A stretch of 64,000 nt of DNA from Ensifer adhaerens (GTDB taxonomy: Bacteria > Pseudomonadota > Alphaproteobacteria > Rhizobiales > Rhizobiaceae): the NCBI RefSeq assembly GCF_002007205.1, contig NZ_LAZS01000005.1, positions 1,550,001 through 1,614,000 on the forward strand, in the 5' to 3' direction. Below the pieces are notes generated by a model. It made no database searches. It was not told where the DNA came from and saw only the letters and a list, made by a program, of their open reading frames with translations. The translations under genes and the position numbers were made by a program. Shown here piece by piece: positions 1-7,585 of the stretch; position 1 is the first letter of the stretch, and every line of letters begins with the position of its first letter.

Positions 1-109
1 ACCCAAACACGACGTGAGCGTTTTTAGCTTTGTGGAGACCCTGAACCCCCGATCAGGGTGACACCTTCACAATCCCTCCGGAAGTGAAGTCTTCTCGATA
101 GGCGCTTAT

Positions 110-145
110 GGCCTCGTCAAGCCCCGGACGAGGCCATTCCTTTTC
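110..145 (+). terminator. Rho-independent terminator-like hairpin
   Basis: A perfect 9-bp inverted repeat (GGCCTCGTC at 110-118, GACGAGGCC at 127-135) is followed by a T-rich tail. It would end a transcript entering from the left. A weaker 7-bp hairpin (38-44 with 53-59) lies just upstream. No gene is visible in 1-239. Confidence 0.55.
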
Positions 146-211
146 GGGACCCTTTAGGTTTTCGCGTGAACACTTTTGTCCCTTACGGCCGCGGCGGGTC
201 TCGTCATAGCC

Positions 212-233
212 TCCTCCGATCTACAACGGAGGA
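212..233 (+). promoter_or_regulatory. Hairpin sequestering the ribosome-binding site of the 240-422 gene
   Basis: TCCTCCG at 212-218 is the exact complement of CGGAGGA at 227-233, with an 8-nt loop. The right arm is the Shine-Dalgarno sequence of the gene starting at 240. In the folded RNA the SD would be paired, so translation is probably conditional. The pairing is seen directly; regulation is inferred. Confidence 0.45.
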
Positions 234-239
234 CATGTC

Positions 240-422
240 ATGGAAATCAGACGTCCAGATGTCACCAAAATGACCGATGAAGAACTGCGCACGCTCTGCC
301 TGGCAGCCGTCGCCATCTGCATCTCCTGGATTGATCGGAACGAGGACCCGCTATGGTCGGAGATTGCCGATGAGGCTTACCGCCGCGGGTGGACGAAGAC
401 GGATACAGTCGCAATGCATTGA
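240..422 (+). CDS. Small conserved protein, paralogue of the 48318-48515 protein
   Basis: 60 aa, function not recognised. The start follows a strong SD (ACGGAGGA), which lies in the hairpin at 212-233. The protein has no signal peptide or clear membrane segment. Its core (a TDEELRTLC segment, AV.C, then IADEAYRRGWT near the C-terminus) matches the 65-aa minus-strand protein beside the prophage attachment site (DDKDLRELC, AV..C, LAEEVHRRGWT). Two copies of an unusual small family at opposite ends of the visible prophage suggest a duplicated regulatory or cargo gene. Confidence 0.7.
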   Translation: MEIRRPDVTKMTDEELRTLCLAAVAICISWIDRNEDPLWSEIADEAYRRGWTKTDTVAMH

Positions 423-549
423 ACTGTCCAGCATGGTCCGCAGGGACGACCAAACCCCCACATATCTTGCGGTGCAAAATTTCGTCTTATTTGCGCAATC
501 TTGCGAACCTAAAAGGACGCTGATTCGAATAACTTTTGGACGAGGGTTC

Positions 550-771
550 ATGATTGCAAGATATTTGAGCTATCCCTTATTTATTGTCTCAATGTCGCTT
601 CTTACAGCCGTCATTCTGCCGTTTAATATTCTGCGTGACTTATATAATCTGGTCGCGCGATATGCCGTGATAAGGATACCGCTCTTAATCCTTTGCGTTT
701 TCGCCGTTATATACTGGGGACCGTCCTTTTTCGACGTCAAACTGGCTCTGCAGACGTGGCTGAAATCGTAG
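550..771 (+). CDS. Small membrane protein with two predicted helices
   Basis: 73 aa, unrecognised. ATG at 550 follows a GACGAGGG ribosome-binding site. The same frame is open further upstream, but that part overlaps the 240-422 gene and has poor composition, so the internal ATG is preferred. Hydrophobic stretches at about residues 5-25 and 36-55 suggest two transmembrane segments with short cytoplasmic ends. It lies 98 bp upstream of the pyruvyltransferase-like gene and could be co-transcribed with it. Confidence 0.5.
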   Translation: MIARYLSYPLFIVSMSLLTAVILPFNILRDLYNLVARYAVIRIPLLILCVFAVIYWGPSFFDVKLALQTWLKS

Positions 772-869
772 GCGCCAAAGCTGGGCGAACCGGTGAACGG
801 AGATGTGGTCAGGCTTGACCCGCATCCTTTGAAACCTATTGTGTCGCCGATCGAAGGAGTCGCCGGCAC

Positions 870-2348
870 ATGAAAAAAGCATTCGTTCTGCGGGAAGAGC
901 CTTTTGATGGCTACAATTGGAATGTCGGGGATCACCTAATCCACGCCGGCGTTGACACGATTGTTGACCATCTGGGCCAGTTCACGCGCACTTACGTCAA
1001 CAGAAAGCAGTTCGGCTTGCCCGATCCCAGTGAGCGTGCGGATTTGCTGGTCTATGCCGGCATGCCTCAGTTTGCTGCAACGGATCGCGCCTCGATGGAC
1101 GATCAGGCGTGGGCAATGCTCAGACACCGCTTCCCCTCAACTCGGGCCATCAACGTTGGGTGCGGGACAGGCTATGCGTTGCATGTGAATAGGTTGTCCG
1201 TCGCGGCAAACATGGCGTCGGAGTATTACAACAACTGGTACTACGCGGCGCAGTCGGACGTAACTTATGTCACGCGCGATCCGCTAAGCTGGCACTTCCT
1301 TGACCTCCTGGGCCTTGATGCAACGCTGGGCCTTTGCCCCTCGCATTTCGCAGTAGCTCCGCCCGCCAGCAAGAAGTATCGAATTGGCGTATCGCTCGCC
1401 CACCCGGAAACCAAATTCGACCAGGCGCAAAAGTCACGCCTTCAGTTCGAGCTCGGCGAGCTTTATCAATCTCTATTGGCCAAGTACCCAGATGCTCTGG
1501 TGATCTGCCAGGAGCCCGTCGACGTCGAATGGGCGAAAGCCTTGGGCATAACCAACCTCGTATTGCCGCGAACGGTCTCTGAGTTTTACGAGGCTTGCGG
1601 AAGCGTAGGGACGCTGATCTCCACAAGAGTGCACGCGACGGTGTGCGCCGTCTTGCGCAACGTGCCGACCCTTCATCTTGCGATCGACGGACGCTCCGAT
1701 CTTCTGACGCCGTTGATGACGTGCGGCCTGACCAAGTTGAACCTGTTCTGGCATTCGCAGGATGAGATTTTGGACGCTGCGCAAGCGCTGGTCGAAAAAG
1801 GTACGCACATCGATCCACGCCCGATCGTTGATCGTTTCAGGTCCGCGACGGTGGACCGTCTGGCCACATCGCTCAAGCGCATTGCGAAGAGACAACCTTC
1901 GCCTGGCAATGTCATTGTCAACCCAGGCCATATCGCGAGGATGGCGGCCGGTGACGTCATTTTTCTGACCGCAGAACATTTCAGGGCAAATGCGGGGAGC
2001 AACAAGGACGAGCGGATCGTTTTTCCGCTTGAGGGCATCGGAAAGCATGTGGTTTTCGGGCCTTACAAGCGCCTGCCGCGGGGAAGATACGAGGTGGTAT
2101 TCGACCTTGAGTATTGGGGACGGGCCGGCTCTCTCGATTCGGAAATGACGTTTGATGTTGCTGTATCCGGGGAGGTGCTCGCCGCGGACCGCATTCGGCT
2201 CAGCGACCTCCTGACCAATCGCCGGATTGTGCGGATAGAGTTCGATCACGAACGCGACAAGCACGACATCGAGTTCCGTATTGAGGGCTTCGGCCATTCT
2301 GGCCAACTCAACGTTGCCTTTTCAGGGGTGAGGCTGAGAGCTCTGTAA
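870..2348 (+). CDS. Polysaccharide pyruvyl transferase family protein with C-terminal beta-sandwich module
   Basis: 492 aa. Residues 1 to about 345 match the polysaccharide pyruvyltransferase family (PF04230), whose members add pyruvate ketals or act as related glycan-modifying transferases. Visible signs are the N-terminal NVGD loop (about 18-21), alternating Rossmann-like strands, and the signature STRVHATVCAV around R253/H255. Residues from about 360 form a second domain (FGPYKRLPRGRYEVVFDL, then FDHERDKHDIEFRIEG) that also occurs at the C-terminus of the 4908-5885 protein. An AAGGAG site precedes the ATG. The gene converges on the lysis operon with a 4-bp gap. It is probable lysogenic-conversion or virion-glycan cargo; the substrate cannot be told from sequence. 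Confidence 0.72.
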   Translation: MKKAFVLREEPFDGYNWNVGDHLIHAGVDTIVDHLGQFTRTYVNRKQFGLPDPSERADLLVYAGMPQFAATDRASMDDQAWAMLRHRFPSTRAINVGCGTGYALHVNRLSVAANMASEYYNNWYYAAQSDVTYVTRDPLSWHFLDLLGLDATLGLCPSHFAVAPPASKKYRIGVSLAHPETKFDQAQKSRLQFELGELYQSLLAKYPDALVICQEPVDVEWAKALGITNLVLPRTVSEFYEACGSVGTLISTRVHATVCAVLRNVPTLHLAIDGRSDLLTPLMTCGLTKLNLFWHSQDEILDAAQALVEKGTHIDPRPIVDRFRSATVDRLATSLKRIAKRQPSPGNVIVNPGHIARMAAGDVIFLTAEHFRANAGSNKDERIVFPLEGIGKHVVFGPYKRLPRGRYEVVFDLEYWGRAGSLDSEMTFDVAVSGEVLAADRIRLSDLLTNRRIVRIEFDHERDKHDIEFRIEGFGHSGQLNVAFSGVRLRAL

Positions 2349-2352
2349 ACTT

Positions 2353-2724
2353 TCACCCCTTCCCAATAATCACGAACACGACCCGCCTGATGGCCTCGGC
2401 GAAGCTCACGCCGAGCGCCATCGCGGCGATGCCGGTGACGCCAAGTGCGCCGATGCCCATCAGCTTCCACCGTTTCACGTCGTCGGTGACTGGCTTCATC
2501 TCCGAAACATCCTCACCGATCGTGGCGACTGACGCCTCGACGTGCCCGACACGGTCGACGAGCTGATCCATGCGTTGATGCACGGCGGCACGGCTCGTCG
2601 CCGCCTTATCTTCTGCCCGCATCGAACCTTCTTCTAGCCGCCGGATCGATTCTTGCAGGCTCCTCATTCCCGCCACCAACTCGCCGAGCTGGCGATGCAC
2701 TGCCGCATCTTCAGATGGTGCCAT
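2353..2724 (-). CDS. Coiled-coil membrane protein of the lysis cassette (DUF1515-like; holin candidate)
   Basis: 123 aa from the ATG at 2724, which overlaps the stop of the preceding gene as TAATG. An in-frame ATG at 2751 lies inside that gene and is less likely. About residues 10-80 are heptad-rich (LVAGMRSLQESIRRLEE and following), resembling DUF1515-type rhizobial phage proteins. The C-terminus holds one or two hydrophobic segments (IGALGVTGIAAMALGV, then VVFVIIG). Being last in the endolysin-spanin operon it may be the holin or a holin regulator, which is inference from position and topology. Confidence 0.6.
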   Translation of the reverse strand: MAPSEDAAVHRQLGELVAGMRSLQESIRRLEEGSMRAEDKAATSRAAVHQRMDQLVDRVGHVEASVATIGEDVSEMKPVTDDVKRWKLMGIGALGVTGIAAMALGVSFAEAIRRVVFVIIGKG

Positions 2725-2969
2725 TATCCCCGTTCCCCATGCCTCTGGCATTCCGCCTTTGTCCAGATCGCTGCAGCGCAGATGCCCACGGCGGTCCGGT
2801 CAATTTTCCGCTGATCTTCCGGCGTCGCCCCTCGCGCGCCGATGAGGTCAGTTCCGACGACCCGCCGCAGACCGTCGACACTTGCCGGCGCCGTAGTCCC
2901 ACACGCCGCCCCGATCGAGGCATAGGTCAAAGTCACTGCGAGCATCGCTCGCCGCATCACCGCTCGCAT
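2724..2969 (-). CDS. Putative outer-membrane lipoprotein spanin (Rz1-like)
   Basis: 81 aa. The start at 2969 follows AAAGG at good spacing; an earlier in-frame ATG at 3011 lacks this. An N-terminal signal-like helix (MLAVTLTYASIGAAC) ends in a possible, non-ideal lipobox with Cys23. The first 122 nt overlap the 2848-3093 gene in another frame. This nested membrane-protein/lipoprotein arrangement after an endolysin is the classic layout of lambda Rz/Rz1 spanins. The body contains two more cysteines. The spanin role is inferred from architecture. Confidence 0.5.
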   Translation of the reverse strand: MRAVMRRAMLAVTLTYASIGAACGTTAPASVDGLRRVVGTDLIGARGATPEDQRKIDRTAVGICAAAIWTKAECQRHGERG

Positions 2970-3093
2970 TGTTCTGCCTTTCGATCGAGGATTTGTAGTC
3001 TTCGGTTGCATCCCGGCGGATCTCTACGACGAGCCAGGTGATAGCGGCGAGCACGAGCACGCCGCCGATGAGTTTCGACCAGGGGATCAGCAT
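2848..3093 (-). CDS. Putative inner-membrane spanin (Rz-like)
   Basis: 81 aa. ATG at 3093 overlaps the endolysin stop (TGATG), so the two are translationally coupled; a longer open frame upstream overlaps the endolysin and is arginine-rich shadow. One transmembrane helix (about residues 8-24) is followed by a charged periplasmic helix and two cysteines (DLCLDRGG, GKCRR). The topology fits an i-spanin that would link to the nested o-spanin-like lipoprotein and disrupt the outer membrane at lysis. It is shorter than lambda Rz. Confidence 0.5.
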   Translation of the reverse strand: MLIPWSKLIGGVLVLAAITWLVVEIRRDATEDYKSSIERQNNASGDAASDARSDFDLCLDRGGVWDYGAGKCRRSAAGRRN

Positions 3094-4067
3094 CACGCCA
3101 TCCTCTCGACCTGCTTCGCCACGGCCTTCCGGTCGGCGTTCTTCCGCCAGTAGAGGAAGCCGGCGATGGCGCCGAGCGCGAGGAGTAGGATCAACAGGTT
3201 CTGCCATGGTATGCCGCCGATCGCAGTGAGGATCGACGCGCCGCCGCCGCTGACGGCCGGGACGATGACCTCTTTCGACTTCCACCACGGCGCATCGAGG
3301 CTTGGCGGCGTCACCGGGACTGGAACCGGTACCGGCTTCTCCTCGGTGACCGGCGCCGCCTTGACCTCAGGCCTGGCAGCCTCGCCCGGGGTGAGTGCGA
3401 CCAGAGCCTTATGCATGGCGGAACGCGTCTTCGGGCCGACGTCGCCGTCCACGTCGAGGCGTTGTTCAGCTTGGAACTGCCGGACATTGTCGGCCCGATA
3501 TCCGAGGAGAACGAGCGAGACCCGCGCCAGGCGGTCAAAGCGATCGGCCAAGCCGTTCTTGCCGCCGTTGATCTTCTTCGTGATGGTCTCGGCGTCGCCC
3601 TCGTCCGCCCACCGATTGAGGCCACGAGTGTCCCAATAGAACAGGGGCACGAGCCCTTCCCAAGGATCGGTGTTGACCGCATCCGGATCCTTGACGAAGT
3701 CAGGGCAATCGAGGCCGGCGGCGCGGCACCAATCCCGGAACTGGCGATAGTTTTCCTTGCCGGTCAACTGCATGCCGGTACGGCCGCGGTAGAGGTAGCC
3801 GTCGCCGTCCTTCTCCGGCGTGTTGCCGAGATCGGTACGGGTGTCGTAGCGCTGCTGCGCCGACGTCGGGCCCCATATCTCGCGATCGTACTTGAAGTCC
3901 CCGCTCTCATGCATCAGCTGGGCGAAGTACTGGGCGAGCCGGTGCGGCCGATCCATGCCAAACTTGCTGCCGTATTTGTCCAGCGCCATGAGCACGGACG
4001 CGAGGTTGCTCTCGTTCACTTTGCCCTTCGAGGCATCGCGAACCTGCTGAGCGGTGATGGCGCTCAT
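3093..4067 (-). CDS. Endolysin: GH19 muramidase/chitinase-like domain, peptidoglycan-binding domain, C-terminal membrane anchor
   Basis: 324 aa. Residues 1-175 are a glycoside hydrolase family 19 domain, with catalytic-type Glu54 in HESGDF and the family hallmark YRGRTGMQLTGKENY at 93-107. Residues about 188-225 are a peptidoglycan-binding helical repeat (FQAEQRLDVDGDVGPKT). A Pro/Val-rich linker (245-255) leads to a hydrophobic segment at about 288-307 and a basic tail. The enzyme cleaves host peptidoglycan at lysis. The C-terminal anchor is unusual for an endolysin and implies membrane tethering. It is the first gene of the lysis operon. Confidence 0.85.
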   Translation of the reverse strand: MSAITAQQVRDASKGKVNESNLASVLMALDKYGSKFGMDRPHRLAQYFAQLMHESGDFKYDREIWGPTSAQQRYDTRTDLGNTPEKDGDGYLYRGRTGMQLTGKENYRQFRDWCRAAGLDCPDFVKDPDAVNTDPWEGLVPLFYWDTRGLNRWADEGDAETITKKINGGKNGLADRFDRLARVSLVLLGYRADNVRQFQAEQRLDVDGDVGPKTRSAMHKALVALTPGEAARPEVKAAPVTEEKPVPVPVPVTPPSLDAPWWKSKEVIVPAVSGGGASILTAIGGIPWQNLLILLLALGAIAGFLYWRKNADRKAVAKQVERMA

Positions 4068-4187
4068 CGGTTACTCCTGATTGTTGGGAGAGGTTCTAAT
4101 GCGCGTCAACCGGCGCTAATACGAAGCGAAACGCCGGAAAAACGCTAATGGAATGCAATGCGTGTACAAACGAAACTCAACATTTTG

Positions 4188-4217
4188 TTGACTGCAATAC
4201 ACACCAGTGTGTATAAG
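4188..4217 (+). promoter_or_regulatory. hicAB promoter with palindromic operator
   Basis: TTGACT (4188-4193) and TATAAG (4212-4217) are spaced 18 bp. The spacer holds the palindrome ATACACAC-CA-GTGTGTAT (4197-4214), which also covers part of the -10. Its placement fits autorepression by the ribbon-helix-helix domain of HicB. The promoter is seen; binding is inferred. Confidence 0.6.
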
Positions 4218-4224
4218 AGCACCC

Positions 4225-4413
4225 ATGAAGAGTGGCGACATCATTTCCGAATTAATGGCCGATGGATGGTTTGAGGTTGATCGAAGAGGCAGCCATGTCC
4301 AATTCAAACACCCTACAAAGCCAGGTCGTGTAACCGTCCCACACCCTAAGCGAGATATCCCAATCGGGACGCTGAAGAGCATAGAAAAGCAATCCGGACT
4401 GAAACTGAGGTAA
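4225..4413 (+). CDS. hicA: HicA toxin (mRNA interferase)
   Basis: 62 aa starting MKSGDIISEL. It has the double-stranded-RNA-binding-like fold signature of HicA: helix 1 followed by GWFEVDRRGSHVQFKHP with the catalytic-type histidine, and VTVPHPKRDIPIGTLKSI. HicA toxins cleave mRNA and are neutralised by the adjacent HicB. An upstream in-frame start (4207) falls inside the operator palindrome, so the ATG at 4225 is chosen. It overlaps hicB by one base (TAATG). Confidence 0.88.
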   Translation: MKSGDIISELMADGWFEVDRRGSHVQFKHPTKPGRVTVPHPKRDIPIGTLKSIEKQSGLKLR

Positions 4414-4820
4414 TGACCATGCGCAATTATATCGGGCTGATCCATAAGGACGCCGACAGCGATTTCGGTGTGTCCTTTCCTGACTTTCCAGGTGTTGTAA
4501 CCGCCGGCACCAGCCTCGACGATGCGCGCGCTATGGCTGAAGAAGCTTTGGCGCTGCATATCGACGGCCTAGTCGCTGATGGTGAGGCAATTCCCGAACC
4601 TTCATCTTTGGATGCCGTGATGGCCGATCCTGAGAATAAAGAGGGCGTTGCCATACTAGTAGCACTCAAGACTGAGGCGAAAAAATCGGTCCGCGTAAAC
4701 GTCACTTTGCCTGAAGATGTCCTTCAGCAGATCGACGCCTTTGCCGAGGCTCACGGACTGACCCGATCGGGTTTCCTGGCAAAGGCCGCTAAACGAGAAA
4801 TGGAACTCGAGGCGGCGTGA
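4413..4820 (+). CDS. hicB: HicB antitoxin and autorepressor
   Basis: 135 aa. The N-terminal partial RNase-H-like fold (YIGLIHKDADSDFGVSFPDFP, GVVTAGTSLDDA) binds and inhibits HicA. The C-terminal ribbon-helix-helix (VNVTLPEDVLQQIDAFAEA, GLTRSGFLAKAAKR) binds DNA, probably the palindrome at 4197-4214. The gene is translationally coupled to hicA and followed by a strong terminator, so the pair is a self-contained module between the lysis operon and the next cargo gene. Confidence 0.88.
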   Translation: MTMRNYIGLIHKDADSDFGVSFPDFPGVVTAGTSLDDARAMAEEALALHIDGLVADGEAIPEPSSLDAVMADPENKEGVAILVALKTEAKKSVRVNVTLPEDVLQQIDAFAEAHGLTRSGFLAKAAKREMELEAA

Positions 4821-4826
4821 CATCAC

Positions 4827-4855
4827 AAACCCGAGGCTTCCCTCGGGTTTTTCTT
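4827..4855 (+). terminator. Rho-independent terminator of hicAB
   Basis: AAACCCGAGG (4827-4836), loop CTTC, CCTCGGGTTT (4841-4850), then a T-rich tail: a 10-bp stem and tetraloop seven bases after the hicB stop. Confidence 0.85.
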
Positions 4856-4907
4856 TGCCTAGCGCGCGCGCCACAAGATTGCTGAATGGAGGGATAGCCG
4901 GTAGAGG

Positions 4908-5885
4908 TTGGCGGAGAGCCAGAAACCAGAGAATGAGGCGCGTCCGTTGTTTGATTTTTTCAAGCGCAAGACAGAAAAGGCTGACGTGCGCGAAGACTTG
5001 CCCCGCCCAAAAGAGGCGGAGCCGGCAACCCCAAGAGTGGCCGCAATCAAGATTACAGACTTCATGGAGATGCCCGAGCCTGGGTCGCCTAAATCCTATT
5101 TGCCTTTCGTCGGCTTCGTACCTCCGAACCTAATCGGAGCTAAAGAGATCCTGCTCGAAGCTGATGACCGGAGGCACGCCTACCTGATGGGCGCACTTCG
5201 TGCTGCCTCGCGCTGGCACGACAAGCTTGATGATCTCTACGCGGACAAAAAGATCAACGAGGCGCAGCGCGACGCACTCAATGCGATGGTTCGAGAGATC
5301 GTCGAGGCATTTCCCAAAGAGACGGGCGCCACAGTTTGGCTTGATAGAGACTCTGACCGCGGCGAGAAAGATCTGCACGAGGCGATTAGAGAGAACCTGA
5401 AGGCTGGCGTCGGACACATTGCCAGCGTTTACGCCGGTCGAATGGCCGAAGTCGCAAGCACTTCCGCCCCGCCCACTTTCAGCGATCAAGCGTGGCAGAT
5501 TCCTGCCGAGGCTTTCCACACACCGCTCAAAACTCGTGGGGTTGGCGTCATCTCGTCTGACTTCTCCAACACGAACATGTGCATCATATTCGGCCCATAT
5601 CAAAAGGTCGGTGCTGGCAGCTACATCGCCTACTTCCACTTGCAGATCCAAGCGGAAGGCTCGACGTGGGGGCCGGAAGTCAAAATTGACGTAACGGTAA
5701 ATGGAGACGTGGTCCAACAGACCACGTTTGGCGTGTCAACATTGCGCGATCAGGGAATGAACGTCGCTCAGTTGCAGTTCGACCACGTTAAGAAGGATGC
5801 ACCAGTTGAGTTCCGGGTTTGGACGACCGGAAGACCGCTCTACACGAAACTAATTTTTCGCGGCGTGACCCTGGATCCGGCATAA
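4908..5885 (+). CDS. Cargo protein with C-terminal beta-sandwich module shared with the 870-2348 protein
   Basis: 325 aa from a TTG at 4908; a second TTG near residue 14 (FDFFKRKTEK onward) with a GAGG upstream is an alternative start. About residues 75-165 are helical and charged (RWHDKLDDLYADKKINEAQRD). Residues from about 190 (IIFGPYQKVGAGSYIAYFHL, DVTVNGDV, LQFDHVKKDAPVEFRV, FRGVTLDPA) align in order with the C-terminal domain of the pyruvyltransferase-like protein, suggesting a carbohydrate-associated or surface-binding module. No catalytic motif was recognised. The gene is convergent with the methyltransferase and shares a bidirectional terminator with it. Confidence 0.7.
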   Translation: MAESQKPENEARPLFDFFKRKTEKADVREDLPRPKEAEPATPRVAAIKITDFMEMPEPGSPKSYLPFVGFVPPNLIGAKEILLEADDRRHAYLMGALRAASRWHDKLDDLYADKKINEAQRDALNAMVREIVEAFPKETGATVWLDRDSDRGEKDLHEAIRENLKAGVGHIASVYAGRMAEVASTSAPPTFSDQAWQIPAEAFHTPLKTRGVGVISSDFSNTNMCIIFGPYQKVGAGSYIAYFHLQIQAEGSTWGPEVKIDVTVNGDVVQQTTFGVSTLRDQGMNVAQLQFDHVKKDAPVEFRVWTTGRPLYTKLIFRGVTLDPA

Positions 5886-5915
5886 AAAGAGGCGCCGATA
5901 ACGGCGCCTCGATTT
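5884..5915. terminator. Bidirectional terminator between convergent genes
   Basis: GAGGCGCCG (5889-5897), loop ATAA, CGGCGCCTC (5902-5910), with an A tract on the left (5884-5888) and GATTT on the right. It ends both the rightward 4908 gene and the leftward transcript that finishes with the methyltransferase, so it probably marks the end of the late operon. Confidence 0.8.
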
Positions 5916-5918
5916 AAC

Positions 5919-7508
5919 TTACTTGAAGAGCCAGGCCTGAACGCCCGGATAGTCATTCCAGAGACGCCGTTCGACGCCGCCCATTTCCTTGAAGACATGC
6001 GTAAAGCCTTCGCGGCTGTACAGCGAGATGTGCCCATTGTGCGGGCCGAGATACCACCAGTTGCGATCAAGCGCCTCTGGATCCCACTGAGCCGTCTGGA
6101 AGGCGAAGACGCCCGGCGACTTAAGGTGCTTACGGATGTAGTCGAAAATTTCGCGCGGATTCGGGATATGCTCGATGACCTCACAGGCCGTGATGATGTC
6201 GAACTTCCGGTCGCCAAGATCCGGCAGGAAGTAATCCTTGCCGACCTTTGGAGGGATGATGTCGGTGCCCCACACGTTGAGATTCAGCGACCGGCGCCCC
6301 ATCTCGATAAAGCCGCCGATGCCAGATCCGAAATCAAGAATCTCAGCTTGGTCGAGCCGCGTTTTTAGCAGTTCGTTCGCAAGGGCAACGAGGCGGAATG
6401 TCTCAGTGACACGGCCGTACCAGTCCGGGTCCTGGTTATGCCAATAGGTCTCGTCGTAGATCTCGGTATGGTCTTTGTTGTGGTCGATGCAATCCGTGAA
6501 GAGGAAATTGCAGTTGTCGCACTGGTAGTACCAGCAATCGTCCGGTTCATCGGGGATCGGATGGTTGGCGCGCTTGTTGTACGGCAACCCGAACTTGTAC
6601 GTCGCATGCGAGCCACACAGCTTGCACTTCATGTCATCGCGGCGCGGGGGCAGATTCATCATATGCTGTGGAGCTCCAATTGCAGCCGGGGCAGCGGTGT
6701 CAACCACCCTCCCCTGGGACTGAAGAATATCATTGCGGCAAAAAGCCAGTTCACAGTGGGTTAGGTTTTCAAGCTCTGACAGCTGCAGCGGAGTAAACAC
6801 CGCTTCGCCGTCGATACGCCAAGCCTTAAGCCCCATCGCCTCGAGTTCGCCAACAAACTCTGCGACATTCACCGCGGCGGACATCATGCCTGGTGACCAT
6901 TCGAGCACAATGCGAACATTGGGCGATCGCCCGAGCAAGTCGCGGGCACCACGGATAATCAGGGGCTCAGATCCTTCTGCATCCATTCGCAAAAGGTCGA
7001 TCTTGGGCAGATCCCTGAGAACGTCGTCCAAGCGACGCGTGGGTACGGTAATGAACTCAGGTGCGGTCTCCATGCTTTTTGTTGGCACGAGACTGCCAGT
7101 TCCAATGAGCTTTGGCCGAAAACCGAAACGAGCCTCACCTTCACGATCAGTGACGGCTATGTTGTGCAACTCTGTGATCGGCTTGAAGCTGTTGTAGTCG
7201 ACCGTCAACGCCAAAAGATCGAAAACCTTCGGGTTCGCTTCGAACCCATACAGCTTACCGGAGCGACCGATTTTGTCGCACATGGCCAGGGTGTGGTAAC
7301 CCATGTTGCAGCCGACCTCGACAACCGTATCTCCCTCGCTGAGAAGCGACCTGATTGAAGATTCGATTGCCTGCTCCCAAACCCCATCCATGATGATGTG
7401 GGGAGTAATTCCTAGGTCGTCAGTGGAAACGAAAAATCGGTGGCCGCGGTGGGTGCGCGTAATACCGACACCGTTACCAAGAAACGCATAGTCAGCAGGC
7501 TCGCGCAT
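5919..7508 (-). CDS. Two-domain methyltransferase: FkbM-type plus zinc-ribbon class I methyltransferase
   Basis: 529 aa. Residues about 35-265 are an FkbM-family SAM-dependent methyltransferase (VVEVGCNMGYHTLA at 62-75, GFEANP at 88-93, LLRMDAEGSEPLI at 172-184). Residues about 293-345 carry a four-cysteine zinc ribbon (CKLC at 295-298, CDNC at 330-333). Residues 350-529 are a second class I methyltransferase (ILDFGSGIGGFIEMG near 390-404, then ITACEVIEHIPNP). FkbM domains commonly O-methylate sugars, so with the pyruvyltransferase-like gene this points to glycan modification of the host surface or of the virion. GAGGAG precedes the ATG. It looks like a fusion of two independent enzymes. Confidence 0.8.
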   Translation of the reverse strand: MREPADYAFLGNGVGITRTHRGHRFFVSTDDLGITPHIIMDGVWEQAIESSIRSLLSEGDTVVEVGCNMGYHTLAMCDKIGRSGKLYGFEANPKVFDLLALTVDYNSFKPITELHNIAVTDREGEARFGFRPKLIGTGSLVPTKSMETAPEFITVPTRRLDDVLRDLPKIDLLRMDAEGSEPLIIRGARDLLGRSPNVRIVLEWSPGMMSAAVNVAEFVGELEAMGLKAWRIDGEAVFTPLQLSELENLTHCELAFCRNDILQSQGRVVDTAAPAAIGAPQHMMNLPPRRDDMKCKLCGSHATYKFGLPYNKRANHPIPDEPDDCWYYQCDNCNFLFTDCIDHNKDHTEIYDETYWHNQDPDWYGRVTETFRLVALANELLKTRLDQAEILDFGSGIGGFIEMGRRSLNLNVWGTDIIPPKVGKDYFLPDLGDRKFDIITACEVIEHIPNPREIFDYIRKHLKSPGVFAFQTAQWDPEALDRNWWYLGPHNGHISLYSREGFTHVFKEMGGVERRLWNDYPGVQAWLFK

Positions 7509-7585
7509 TCAGGCTCCTCGCAAATTCGACGCCAGAGGCTTAGACCAACTGACAATCACTTTGCAAGGCAGCACCAGCCGCAAAA

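Noticed and set aside
1..240. Left attachment site
   Set aside because: No stretch matching the tRNA-Pro 3' end (TCGAATCCCGCCGCTCCGA type on either strand) is present, so the left prophage boundary is not in the window.
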